A DNA stretch of 64,000 nt from Amoebidium appalachense (taxonomy: Eukaryota > Ichthyosporea). Numbering within the stretch: the stretch's first letter is position 1; each line of letters starts with the position of its first letter. Positions 1 through 18,701 of the stretch are shown one piece after another. Both the position numbers and the translations under genes were made by a program. The stretch is from the NCBI GenBank assembly GCA_963693365.1, contig CAVNZM010000012.1, positions 7,502,001-7,566,000 of the forward strand. Reading direction: 5' to 3'. Under the pieces are notes generated by a model. That model ran no database searches. It had not been told where the DNA came from and worked only from the letters and a program-made list of their open reading frames with translations.

Positions 1-182
1 GTAGTCTGCGTACTCACCTACCCACCATATTTTTGGGACAATAAATAGATGAACATGAAACGTGTGCACGAATACGATACGTGGCTGCACAGAGATGACC
101 CAGGCACACACTTATTAAATCCCCCACCGCTCTCCCAACACACATACACACAATGTCACGCACATGTGCACACACACCCACT

Positions 183-400
183 AGGCCCCTGCAAAAATAT
201 CCCGGAAATGGCCCCTGAATATCAAATGGAAATATCCCGAAATACCCCGTAAAACAGGCCCAGAATATCACGAAATATCCCAAGAAGTTCCCTGAATATC
301 GAAAAAATATTTTCTGTACCCCTGAATATCAAGAAATATCGCGCAACACGGGATATTTTTTCGGGATATTTGATACTTGGGATTTTTTTTGCAAGGGCCT
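183..400. mobile_element. Foldback (MITE-like) element, copy 1
   Basis: The two ends are inverted copies of each other: the left end reads AGGCCCCTGCAAAAATATCC, and the right end read backwards gives AGGCCCTTGCAAAAAAAATCC. The interior is AT-rich and repeats a CTGAATATC-type motif about four times. A second element with near-identical ends lies at 24825-24980, which is why I call it a family. No coding capacity and no clear target-site duplication are visible. Confidence 0.5.
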
Positions 401-405
401 GACAT

Positions 406-406
<1 letters not shown>

Positions 407-474
<68 letters not shown>
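407..474. repeat. (CA)n microsatellite
   Basis: Uninterrupted CA dinucleotides directly after the foldback element. The THTH and CVCV open frames across it are translation artefacts. Confidence 0.95.
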
Positions 475-475
<1 letters not shown>

Positions 476-862
476 CAGCCGCACGCAGATGTCTCCGTCA
501 AGACACCATCGACGCCCACGGCACGACCTACCAAGCTGCCCAATCAACTGCGACCTGGAAAGCATCCCAACCTCCTAGCAACCAATCACAAAGCACCTCC
601 GTCAATCAGAATTCTCGCCAACAGCCCCCCCGGGCTCCAGGGGGAGGTATGGGGGGTATCAGGGGTGGTGGGGCACAGGGGGGCGGGGTGCCACAGTGGA
701 TGAGGTTGGGCAAGTAGATTGCGATGGTTTGGGTTTGAATTTAATGTGCCACAAATTGTTACTTTCTGTCCGAATATCTGCCTTTCCCTTACTCCTCGTT
801 AAGACTTTCTTTGTGTTTCGTGTCTTTTTTTACTCTTCTTCTGCTTTTTCTTTCTTTCTTTC

Positions 863-901
<39 letters not shown>

Positions 902-1184
902 GCCCTCCCACTTCTACATTTTTTCTGGGAAGGGGGAAGATGGGATGTCATGCAATTGAATATCTCTTTCTGGCGTGAAGCAAGTATGCTGGCACATACT
1001 TCAAGTCAGACTCTACGTAGACGAGGTTTCTTCTCGGCACTGTTCGGTGGGTGAATGCTTCTGTAAATGTGAATGTATATAAATATATAGAGGTGTGGCG
1101 TCTTGTGCATGAATTATGATTGTGCCAACACCAACAGTATTTATTCATATCTGGGGCCCCTGGATGCAAGCCTTTAAAGCAAGG
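475..1184. other. Intergenic stretch, no gene recognised
   Basis: Moderately GC-rich sequence, then a C/T-rich segment and a 37-nt poly-T run at 864-900. No reading frame has a recognisable domain. One CCAATCA heptamer lies at 582-588. Confidence 0.5.
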
Positions 1185-1444
1185 TCCGTATCTACCATTT
1201 TAGACCCGATCGAGGTTGATCCGATCGAGGATTCCAAATGGGCCTGGCGCGGCTTGTGAATCTCTCGAATCTATCGATCACATTTACTCAATCAAGGATG
1301 TGACGTCATCTGGGCCTCTTTTACGTCACGCCCTCGATTGCGTATTTATGATTGATATATTCGAGAGATTCACAAGCCGCGCCAGGCCCAATTAAAATCC
1401 TCGATCGGATCAACCTCGATCGAGTCTAAAATGTTAGATACGGA
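1185..1444. mobile_element. MITE with ~85-bp terminal inverted repeats
   Basis: The left ~85 bp (starting TCCGTATCTACCATTTTAGA) recur as the reverse complement at the right end (ending TCTAAAATGTTAGATACGGA) with only a few mismatches. The ~90-bp centre holds two further opposed TGACGT/ACGTCA motifs, so the whole unit can fold into a long hairpin. There is no coding capacity. Flanking bases do not show a convincing target-site duplication, so the transposase superfamily cannot be named. Confidence 0.75.
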
Positions 1445-1717
1445 GGTTGGTTTAAGGGAACACACACTTGAGTCAGTCTGTTTCGTAAAAATTGTACCGG
1501 TTGTGAGTCGGGTGAGATTTATTACCGTTGTGCATGTAAAGCAGATATGATTTCGAATGCCGGGACTTGTACATGGGAAAACAAACGCTGAAAGTCACCT
1601 ATTTCTCCTATTTGGGAGATATATGGATCCGGAGGCCTTGGTGTCACAGTTTATCCATTTAAACATATGTGCTCTGCATTTTTAGTCAGTCTCAGGCTGA
1701 CCCCCTCCCCCCCCCCC

Positions 1718-1788
<71 letters not shown>

Positions 1789-2429
1789 CCTCTCCCCCCC
1801 CTCCCCCCCTTCCCCGGCCTCTCGCCCTCCTCTCTCCCTCCCTCCCGCTCCGATCCGGGGCGTCCAACCCACTACCCTCCCACTACGGCCACTTACGTTC
1901 TGTCAGGTATCACGTACGTACCTGCCACCTACTGAGATGGCTCCTTATTTTTCCTTACACATTCAGCGAACACTGGACTCTATCGAACCGTCGAGGTGCC
2001 GCGACAGAAAGCATGCACGTGGTCGCGATAGTGGCTGTTTTCCTTAAAGTTCATCGCAGCGCGTGCACATCGTCAGTACGTGTGAGCGTACGTACAAGCT
2101 CCTTGCTTGCATACCAGCGTTGCACGCGACGTGCGCAACGCCTCGGCGTTTGACGGCGTTTGTCACGCGCGGCAGCATATCGATCAGGTAACGTCACTTC
2201 CATACCTGGGTTGCCTGAGATTGCACGTGATCATTCCTCTGATTTTCCAGGCTCAGCGGTACATTCCGGCAGGGGAACAAAATTTTTCTTTCTTTACAAT
2301 TCAATAATAAGGGACCATTGATTATAGCGACCGAGAAATACTACATATACGACTTTTGTCACGCTTTACACTGTGTGGGTTACAAGCAGAACGGTTGGTC
2401 CTTCGAATTGGTTTTCGATGATCAGACCT
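1445..2429. other. Intergenic stretch with poly-C and (CT)n
   Basis: A poly-C run followed by (CT)n and C/T-rich sequence fills roughly 1702-1840. The rest is unique sequence in which I recognise no gene. Confidence 0.5.
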
Positions 2430-2530
2430 CCTAGATCAGGGTTCGAAGTTGGAATTTCCGATATTTGAAAAAACAGTTCCGAAAATCGTCCGGGCCGAGT
2501 CGGAACTTCCATGCGGCCGACTCGGAGCCC
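2430..2530 (+). repeat. Left member of a degenerate inverted pair
   Basis: Begins CTAGATCAGGGTTCGAAG and carries the self-complementary pair CCGAGTCGG ... CCGACTCGG. A related sequence lies in the opposite orientation at about 4600-4737. The similarity is patchy. Confidence 0.3.
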
Positions 2531-3423
2531 CCCCCCCCCCCCCCCCCCGGGGCCCCCGGGGAGGAGTGCAAGAAGCTTCTTATGACTTCGCAGGTCTCAT
2601 CATACACGGGGCATACACCACCCACACAAGCTGCACACGTACGTACGTGTCTCCCAGTACTAGTGTCCCTGTAGAATGTTCTTAATGGCAGACCCTGACT
2701 AGAGCGCCAGCCTAGCACATGTACATGTTGTCACACCAAACACATTTATGCACACACCCACGCGCGACACACACACACACACACACACAGAGACACACAC
2801 ACACACATTTACACACACACAGCCGTGACACCACATATCATGCATCATAGCCATGCATGGCCACATGAACATACAATGCATATGCCTGCGCATGCATATA
2901 TAGGCCGGCCTCCACTTCAAAACTTCCTCCCCCCAGAAATCGAACCCCATTTCCTCCTCCTCCGCTGCCCACCGTTCCCTCCACCAGTGCTGCCCCTCCT
3001 TCTCCCCCACCGCCGCTCCGGCCTCACCCCCTCCCTCCCCCCTCCCCCTCTCAGGCGGATCCCCCCCCCCCCCCCCTACTAGTTCTCCCCCCCCCCCCCC
3101 CTTCCCCCCCAGGAAGGCCTAAACATGGAATGGATCTAGATGCTCAGAGTCGACGGCCACCAGGTGCAGGTGCCACGTGTATCACGATCAGTGGCACGCG
3201 TCTTAAATGGCAGGTATTAATACACACACTGTGCACCACTGTGGTCCGTTTAAAGACACACATGCGCCCCACATACACGGCCGTGACACCACACATGTGA
3301 CCTAGGCTAGTACACGTGCACAGGCGCACATACTATATCAGATCATGATAACTGTATTACAAACGTGCACATGCATCCACCCTGTACAATCACATGCTAT
3401 ACACCCACCCACCCACACCCACA

Positions 3424-3466
<43 letters not shown>

Positions 3467-3506
3467 CACACACAATGTACACGGCGCACGCACACACACC
3501 CCGTGG

Positions 3507-3543
<37 letters not shown>

Positions 3544-3751
3544 GCACAAGAAACCGTTGGTACAAACACACACACCCACACTGGCATGTACACACACATA
3601 CACAGACACACACACCCTGCATACATACACACCACACTGCACACACACGCACATACATACACACACTGTACATACATATAGTACACACACCATAACCGTT
3701 GACACAAAACACACACACACATGCACACAATGTCATGCACACGCACACACA

Positions 3752-3785
<34 letters not shown>

Positions 3786-4130
3786 AACATTGCAGCAAAC
3801 ATGTGCACACATGCACACAACATAGATACACACACCGATTACCGCTGACACAAATACACACACCTACACCTGTACACATGTACGCACAGACACACACACC
3901 CTGCATACATACCCACCACACACACACACACAATTGCAAAGAATAATACTCACACACACACAAACACAAACACAACCACCCAACGTGATTTTCTCCCCCC
4001 CCCCCCCCCCCTCCCCCCCAAACATTCGATTTCTGCCTGAGCTTCCCATGTTGCTGCCTCAACTCACTCCCCCCCCCCCCCCTCCCTCCCTCCCTCCCTC
4101 CCCTCCCCTCCCCCAGAATTTTTAAATAAA
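2531..4130. repeat. Low-complexity tract: poly-C and (CA)n
   Basis: Interrupted CA repeats (about 2768-2820 and 3400-3960) and C-rich blocks (about 3000-3110, 3990-4112). I see no gene; the long His/Thr or Cys/Val frames here come from the dinucleotide repeat. Confidence 0.8.
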
Positions 4131-4189
4131 AACAAGGGACACTACTTAATCGGTTACTAGGTGCTGGTGTGTTGTCAGACGGATCCAAT

Positions 4190-4580
4190 TTATTTGAAAG
4201 GGTTGGCAATATACACATTGTGCACCCTGTTCCAGTCAAAAGCCAGGAAATCTGCCAGAGCCTTCTTTTGGGCTGCTGCCTCGGCCATCTGGGCCTTTTC
4301 CAGCTGCTCCTTGGCCCCTTCTACAGTCAACCCTTTCAGTTTGCCCTCTTTAAGTAATTTCTTAGCCATTTCTTTCTGAAACTTAAGCTCAGCTTTCAAG
4401 TGCTTCACATCTGCCTCTATATATCCGGCCCATTCATGGCTATCATGAGCTGATTGTGCACTGTCTGTGTTGTCATACGTGCTTTGAGAGAAGTCTTAAT
4501 GATATTCACACGAGAGAAGCCACGTTCGCTTGTTGCATTACTAATTGGGATTATTCTCACAATGTTAACCAACTCAAGTA
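4190..4580 (-). pseudogene. hAT-type transposase C-terminal fragment
   Basis: On the minus strand the frame reads IPISNATSERGFSRVN followed by a segment ending in NGPDI. This matches the C-terminal dimerisation region of hAT transposases (pattern P-x-S-x-A-x-x-E-R-x-F-S, then a helical stretch ending in GP). The match breaks at a TATATA tract near 4417-4425: removing one TA unit would put it in frame with the Lys/Glu/Ala-rich coiled-coil segment that ends at a TAA at 4190. N-terminal and catalytic parts are absent, because just upstream lies the inverted-pair sequence. It could be an exon of a domesticated hAT gene, but the frame break favours a decayed copy. Confidence 0.6.
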
Positions 4581-4599
4581 CAAGTATTCAAGTTTGTGA

Positions 4600-4737
4600 C
4601 TGATGCGCGACGATTACGATTTTTGGTGGGCCTGCTCCGACGGAGCATTCCGATTTTCGAAGAGGTTTTCCGAAACGGGATTTCGACTTCCGTTAATGGG
4701 CTCCACCGCCCTTCGAACCCTGTCCTAGATTATCCCT
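4600..4737 (-). repeat. Right member of a degenerate inverted pair
   Basis: Read on the minus strand it starts CTAGGACAGGGTTCGAAG, similar to the start of 2430-2530, and shares a TTCGAAAATCG block. It contains the short palindrome GCTCCGACGGAGC. Confidence 0.3.
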
Positions 4738-4992
4738 TTTATCTGAGGAATGCGTCCAAGTTGACATGATTCGCGAACATGTGCATGGCATCAGCTGAGT
4801 CAGCGTATATGCGTCTAGCGTCTATGTAATAGCTGTTTCGCTGCATATAAAACTTTTTAGCTATCGCAGGAAGCAACAAATGCCAGCTTTATTTGTTCAG
4901 ATGTATGTTTGAAACTTTTTGTCTTAGAATTTGAGTGAATAATTAGCGGTACATGTACATATGATGGATCGGGTACATTCCAGAGCACTCTT

Positions 4993-5617
4993 CTGGCATT
5001 CCAATGTTTTTTTATTTTTTATTTATTTATTTTTTTATCCCGTTTCACTCCCGGCGAGGCACTGCCTCAGGGGAGCTTACCGTCTTCCGCCTAGACACAG
5101 ATCGTACTGTATAGCACACTCATAAGTCAGGATTCTAATTGACCCCAACTGGCAATATTTTTAGTTACGCCTTATCCCACGGTTCTAGCCGCAGCAACGC
5201 TAGTGGGGAAGTGAGCACAGCTCACTTTAACAACACCAGCCGGGAGCGACCCGGGACACATACAAACATCAAGACTTGAAAGGGGAAGACCCCATGCCCT
5301 TTTTTTTTTGTAAGCTTGAACGTTGGGCTGGGATGCCCAAGCGCCGCGCCGTCGACGTCAGAGGGCCGGTGCTGTTCATGACGTCATGTCTTGCGGCCGG
5401 ATGATAACAAATTGGTGGTGCTGGCTTGACGTGGTCTGGGGTGATGGCTTCTAGGGGGCGGCCAGACTGGTGGACCGTCGAGGCAGAAAAATCGGATGTA
5501 ACCAGGATCGATGGGGTGTCCACGCAATCAGGATCGATCCTGCGACTTTGAGCTTGACACGCAGTCTGGCAGAGATCTTACCATTGCACCAACCCGCCCC
5601 CCACTGGCATTCCAATG
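4993..5617 (-). mobile_element. tRNA-derived SINE with 14-bp target-site duplication
   Basis: The sequence CTGGCATTCCAATG occurs at 4993-5006 and again at 5604-5617, bracketing a 597-bp insert. On the minus strand the insert starts with a tRNA-like head: an RNA polymerase III A box TGGTGCAATGG (plus 5581-5591) and a B box GATCGATCC (plus 5531-5540), about 45 nt apart. It ends in an A-rich tail, seen on the plus strand as a T-rich tract at 5007-5038. Head, tail and duplication are what LINE-machinery retroposition of a SINE produces. It is long for a SINE, and the middle ~450 bp is not recognised. Confidence 0.85.
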
Positions 5618-6716
5618 AATCAAGCAGTTGAACTAAGTCAACTGACTGCTTGTGTACAATAATCCCCTGCAGGATTTTTTCGGTTTATCTTCTTCCTTTA
5701 TTCGAATGTCTTGAATTTTTTTCTTTGTGCTGATGTGGGAAAATCAACTATCCCTACTATAAATCCTACAACCCACTCAAGGCCCCTGCAGCGCCTCGGC
5801 ACAGCCATGCCGCGGGCTGTCCTCCAGGAGCTCGAGGAATGCACATTGTATCATTTGTATGTACATTTTGACACTTGATGTGGTCGCTACGTCAAAAGAC
5901 ACAACCAACACTGACACTGGCTTAGCACGTAAATCTTGCCGCTAGCAGCAAACCTTACTCACTGTAGAAGTTAAACCCACTTTATGAAAATCGTGAGCCC
6001 CATAGACAATATTGAAGACGAAGAAAGGCTCAGTCCGGCCAGCGGATGGCATGCACGAGCTTTCTTTTATCCGCAGGAGTATAGGGAGAGACTTCGATCA
6101 CGCTCAGTGACTTGAGAAGCCTTGCACACATGTGGTCATGGCGGTAGACTTCACTCACTCTGATGTTACAGTTTGAGCCTTCAAACGCATTATTGAACTT
6201 GCAGCCAATTCTTTTTCAAGCCTCTCACACTGTCAAGTGGAGTGCCCTATCTCTTGTATAGACCTTTTGTCTGGGGCCTGTATGTACACTGTGATAGCGG
6301 CCGCTCTGCCACAATACAATCACTGAACATAGCTTTAGACTGATTTATAAGTGAGGTCAGGTCTCCACGATTTGAATGGGCACGGCTGCTGCAACACTAA
6401 ACGGGTGCATTCTGACCAGCGGCATTTGAACCTCCACTGATCCTATTTTATTAGGGCGTTTCCATGCTGAGAACGGTGGGGAATCGTCTTAGAGTCAGTT
6501 TCAATAATATAAGACTGAATTAAGTAGTACAGTGACTATGATGTGCAGACTAGCTACCTATTATCGTGTCACACCTGCACACCGTTCTGCTAGCACCTGC
6601 TAGCACGATTGGTGATGGTTTAATTCATATTGAGTTCAACACAGAATTTTGTTGCACACATGTGAACCGTATAGGCGCCAGCGATCCCTAAGGCGACTCT
6701 CCACAACTTTGCCACC
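5618..6716. other. Upstream region of the crystallin-domain gene
   Basis: Unique sequence of balanced composition. No exon or RNA gene is recognised. It must hold the promoter and 5' UTR of the gene starting at 6717, but I see no clear TATA box. Confidence 0.4.
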
Positions 6717-14195
<7,479 letters not shown>

Positions 14196-14294
14196 ATTTT
14201 CAGGCCCGTAGGCCGGGAATTTTTCAACCCAAGCCCCAGCATTACACAAACTTTTTATATTATTGCTTCAGAAATATCGGTTGAAACTTAACCC

Positions 14295-14328
<34 letters not shown>

Positions 14329-14656
14329 ACAATCCCCCCTTTTTGTGCCACAACATTATACGGATTGTAATTCATGTATGATAATAACGGCTGTTTGTGA
14401 ACTTACAGTGTTTAATGTGCTGAGAATTATAAAGAGGCTTCTTGAGTGTTTTTTTGTTTAGATTTTTTTTTTTTTTTTACCGGGCTTAGCTTTAAATAGC
14501 AGATACCGCGCTCAGGACATACACACCAACCGGTCCCAAAAGGTGGACGCTTTGCTTGAGGGCGCGTGCGCGCGCACACACACACACACACTGTCCCCGT
14601 GACACACACACACACACACACACATACACACACACACACACACACACAGACACACA

Positions 14657-14707
<51 letters not shown>

Positions 14708-15022
14708 CCCCAGCCTTTTTAGTGTTAAAGCAGAACCTAGCCCGTGACATTTTTTTAGTGATACCTGGGTAGAATCCGGTTAAAGGAAAGAAAGTATTGC
14801 CATTTCTCCCATCAACTCGAGGACGAAAAAAAAAACAGTGTCAAAGTTTTCCCCCTTGTAAACAGCAATAGCAACAAAGCATGTGCGATGAAATATGCAA
14901 TAACATGATAAAACTTTTATTGCGGCACACGCATATTGCTGTTTTGTGTTGGCGATGGCGGTGGTGGCCATGTTGGTGTTGGTGATGGTGTTGGTGGTGG
15001 TGTCTGAACACGTGCGTGTGTG

Positions 15023-15063
<41 letters not shown>

Positions 15064-15092
15064 CGTGTACCAGTGCCCGTGTGTGTGTGTGT

Positions 15093-15134
<42 letters not shown>

Positions 15135-15364
15135 GCGCGCGCGTCCGCGAGCGTATGGTGTGTGTGTATATGTGGGGGTAGGGGGGGACTAATGAATGAG
15201 TGAGTAACATCGGATCAGGGGATAAACTGGATCGGTATCGTGCGGTTTGGTCCCTAAAGGACTCCGGGCCGGGATTAAGACAAGGAATTGGGTGTTTCGG
15301 GGGAGGGGGGAGAGGGCAGGGCCGGCAGGGCCGGGGGACCCATGAGGGAGGGAATAGGACGAGA

Positions 15365-15367
<3 letters not shown>

Positions 15368-15433
<66 letters not shown>
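15368..15433 (+). repeat. G homopolymer, 66 nt
   Basis: An uninterrupted run of 66 G, the longest G run in the window by my count. Length is subject to sequencing error. Confidence 0.85.
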
Positions 15434-15434
<1 letters not shown>

Positions 15435-15597
15435 TGATGGCCCGCCTAATGGTCGGTTTGCTTTGGGATTGTGGACAAACGATTGTGCTAAATCAAAAAT
15501 TTCGCAAAATGGGAAGCTAAAGTTGGGCTGGAGGCCTTCCGAAGCTTAATTAAAGGTAGAGGAGCTCGAGGGACACCCCGGGGGAAGGGGGGAGGGG

Positions 15598-15598
<1 letters not shown>

Positions 15599-15641
<43 letters not shown>
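15599..15641 (+). repeat. G homopolymer, 43 nt
   Basis: Uninterrupted run of 43 G, about 165 bp after the 66-nt run. Confidence 0.85.
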
Positions 15642-15642
<1 letters not shown>

Positions 15643-16199
15643 TAAAGTAGAAGAAACTCTCTCGATTCCGAACATATTAGAGCAAGCGAAAGTTCCAAGT
15701 GTTACAGTGTTCAAACTCTGTGCATAATTCCTACTGTAGACTTTGTTCTTGTGAATAATGTTGCAAGGACATTCTCCGGCCGACAAAGGGACTTCAGGAT
15801 TGCAGCGAGTGCTGCCGAACAAATACGATGTGTGGCCCCGTATGAAACCGTGGCTGGCTACTTACGGCTCCGTGCATCATAATCAGGACGGATAATCTTC
15901 TGAACTAAGTCTTATTGAAAACACGTGTGGGTGCCTTTTTTGTTCCTGTTCGTGTGCACGCACGTTTGCGCATGTGTGTGCGCGCGTCTGTGTCTGTGTC
16001 TGTGTGTCTGTGTTTGTCTGCCTCTGTGTGTGCGTGTGCGTGTGCATGTGTTTGTGTGTGCCACGTGCTCGTGTGTTCGTGTGCGGGTGCGGGCGCGCGT
16101 CTGTGCGTGCACGTGTGCGTGTGGGTGTGTGCGTGTCTGTGTGCATGTGTGTGAGTTTGTTTATGTGTGAATTCGCGCGCACGTGTGTTTGCGTGTGTC

Positions 16200-16285
<86 letters not shown>

Positions 16286-16432
16286 CGTGCGTGCGTGTGG
16301 TGTGTGCGTGCGTGTGTGTGTGTGAGTGCGCGCGTGCATGTGTGTGCGTGTGCGTGTGTGTGTGCGTGCGTGCACGCGCGTGTGCCCGTGGCAGTGAGTG
16401 TCTTACATGCTATGCTAATATATGGCCACATT

Positions 16433-16523
16433 GCCAGATGGCCAGATCGTTTTGAATCCGGGTGGATGGTGTCCGTTTAATCCACCCTTTTTAACACACT
16501 AAATTTTGATCTGGCCATCTGGC
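16433..16523 (+). repeat. Nested inverted repeats upstream of LINE 1
   Basis: Perfect 16-bp arms GCCAGATGGCCAGATC (16433-16448) and GATCTGGCCATCTGGC (16508-16523) enclose a second pair, GGTGGAT/ATCCACC. The structure sits ~85 bp before the LINE ORF1 start codon and may belong to its 5' UTR. Confidence 0.6.
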
Positions 16524-17327
16524 CATCTAGGTATACAAACCGTTTTCTGTTATAATATTGGAGAACTGTCTCCGCTTAGGCCCCTAGAGGGGCAGCTAGA
16601 ACCCATCCATGGCTTCTCAGGACGTATCCATGTTCCCGGACCCTGGGACACCGCCTGGGAGCCGCAAACGTGATACTCGGGCAGGAGAATCCCCAGATAA
16701 GCGGTTAACGAAACAGAGCCGGGCGGAACAGGTTCCCTTTCCCAAGGTTAAAGCGCCACCTGCCGCGCCGCCAGCCAGTAGTTTTATTACGAAAGAACAA
16801 CTGCAGTTGATACCAGAGAAGGCTAGGAAATCTGTGCTCAAACTTATGGCGCATCATGAGCATCTCCGCACCCAAGTCACCGACTTAACAACCCAAGCAG
16901 CCGAGTATAAAGCCAAACAGGACCAAACGGACCTCGTCGTTCAGCAAATGAAGGCGCGCTGACAGCAGCTGGAAGCTGACCGGGCACCCCCCACTGGCCC
17001 TGCCCATGCGGGCCCGGCCTCTGCAGCAAAGGCAGCCCCCGATGGGTTACCCACTCCCCCGGGGTCTCCCAAGTTCATACCCACGACGAACCCTAAGGTG
17101 TACCGCCGGCACTAACGTGGACGCCAAGGCCGTGTACGTGTCCGAGAAAGTCAAAACGTATGCAGAGTCGGTGGCCCAGACCCACGGGGCTACCCAGGCT
17201 ATGGCGACCCTTGCCGCAGCATCGGCCCTGCACCCAACCCGCCGCCCTCGGGTGGCATCTGCATCAGTGACCCTGCATCTGAGGGTACCGACGAGTCCGA
17301 GCTGATCACTGCAGCCTTCACCATGGT

Positions 17328-17332
17328 GCCGG
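17328..17332 (+). other. Target-site duplication GCCGG, left
   Basis: GCCGG directly precedes the LTR start; the matching copy is at 18258-18262. Confidence 0.85.
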
Positions 17333-18257
17333 TGTTAATTTCTATAAGTATTTAGGATGTAAGCAGAGACACAGTGGTGCAGTGTGAAAACACCACAGAC
17401 ACACACAACAACAAAACACGGAACGATCGGAGCAGTGTACACAACAGACATCAATGTTTAGACACGACTGAACTGAATTTATTCTGATCTTCGAATAAAT
17501 ACCTGAAATTCCTCTAAGTCCAATCCATACATGATTTCCGACCAGTCGGAAATCAGATCCATCTCTAATAGAAACCAATCACTAAGAACCAATTGCTTTC
17601 AGAGAGATCCGGTACGCGGAGGCGTACACGATAGGACACAGACACTAGTTAAGATCAACTCGTGTCATCATCAAGGAAGTTCTAACCTATGACATACTGC
17701 AAAGACTCAGACATATCACACTTAACCTTGATGATTGGTTAAAGCCCGGCAACACATGAAAACTAAAGTGAATTAATGAAGTCTAAACACACATGCTATT
17801 CTAAGTGTAGCCTAAGTGTGTTACCGTCCAATGAACACGTATTAAGTAACACAAATCTACCTAACATATATTAGTAGAAAAGAAATACGATTATACACAT
17901 GAAGACAAGGAGAGAAAGAAAAGAAAATAAGGAAGGAGAAAGAGGAAGGAAAAGAGAGCACAGATCAACAAACAAGATAGTAATAGCATAACTATAACCA
18001 GAGATATTTATGTACACACGAACATGTACACGTCTCTCCCTGAGTGGGTGGATCCGTGTACACACATATAAATATTCTAATCGATATTACAATACACGAT
18101 TAAAGCCGATACAACACGATTACAAGTATACAAGCATATCGGAGATCGATGCTACACTTTACATAATAGGAGTGTGGCATTTACACTAAGCATATGAACT
18201 GAAACATAACACAAACTGAGAAGATCTTACCATATGTAAATACTACGTATTACAACA
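17333..18257. mobile_element. Solo LTR, 925 bp, inside LINE 1 ORF1
   Basis: The insert starts TGTTAATTTC and ends TATTACAACA, the TGTT...AACA termini usual for LTRs, and is flanked by the 5-bp duplication GCCGG. It is AT-rich with a purine-rich stretch near 17885-17965 and has no coding capacity. Parts resemble the candidate LTR at 19420, so it probably belongs to the same copia-type family. A solo LTR arises by recombination between the two LTRs of a full element. Orientation cannot be fixed. Confidence 0.8.
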
Positions 18258-18262
18258 GCCGG
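18258..18262 (+). other. Target-site duplication GCCGG, right
   Basis: GCCGG directly follows the LTR end; see the left copy at 17328-17332. Confidence 0.85.
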
Positions 18263-18701
18263 CCAACATCAGCACCATGCGTGACCGTGTCTACACCCTC
18301 GGTGTCCTCAGCCGAATGATTCCCGACATGCTCTTCATTGGCCGTCGCTACACAGTGTTCATCGCATGCGTGCCCGCTACCGTGATACCCTCGTAAGCAT
18401 CATCCAACGTGCTACCGACGCCATCTTTTCTCGCAGACTTCGACCCTACGGCTCCCTACAACACCACACTTAACCGTGCTGATGCAGAGGCTGCTGCCCG
18501 GGCCTCTTGGCAACGCCGGGTGCTTGCGCGGGTGGCCAACGCGGCGCACGCCTGGGCTGCCAAGGCAGCGACACTTCACCCGGCACACGACAGCCGGGTC
18601 AAAACAGCAGCTGAGGTGCGTGCGTACTGGGAGGCTCAGCACGTGCAGGTCTTCAGCAAGCCCTACGACCCCACTGCCGCCCCAGCCAACTCCCAGTAAG
18701 C

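Larger units (their letters stand above)
14196..16429. other. Intergenic simple-sequence region
   Basis: Holds the presumed 3' UTR of the preceding gene, a ~40-nt C run near 14295-14328, (CA)n at 14572-14706, (GT)n at about 15013-15160, and a GT-rich tract at about 15950-16390. Two G homopolymers are given separately. No gene recognised. Confidence 0.7.
16609..18700 (+). pseudogene. LINE 1 ORF1 (decayed, split by a solo LTR)
   Basis: Reading starts at an ATG at 16609. The product is a Pro/Lys-rich segment, then a helical coiled-coil stretch (about 16800-17000) typical of LINE ORF1 RNA-binding chaperones. A TGA at 16960-16962 breaks the coiled coil, and at least one frameshift follows near 17100. 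The 925-bp solo LTR at 17333-18257 interrupts it; across the LTR the reading resumes at ANISTMRDRV and runs, with one more stop, to a TAA at 18698-18700. ORF2 begins at 18702, one base later. No zinc knuckle or RRM was recognised, so the ORF1 assignment rests on position and the coiled coil. Confidence 0.6.

Noticed and set aside
5520-5603. Functional tRNA gene
   Set aside because: A and B boxes are present, but no acceptor stem pairs, and the unit is the head of a longer retroposon with a target duplication.
15200-15520. Gly-rich, Pro-rich or Lys-rich open frames across homopolymers
   Set aside because: They follow from poly-G/C/A runs and show no codon signal outside the run.
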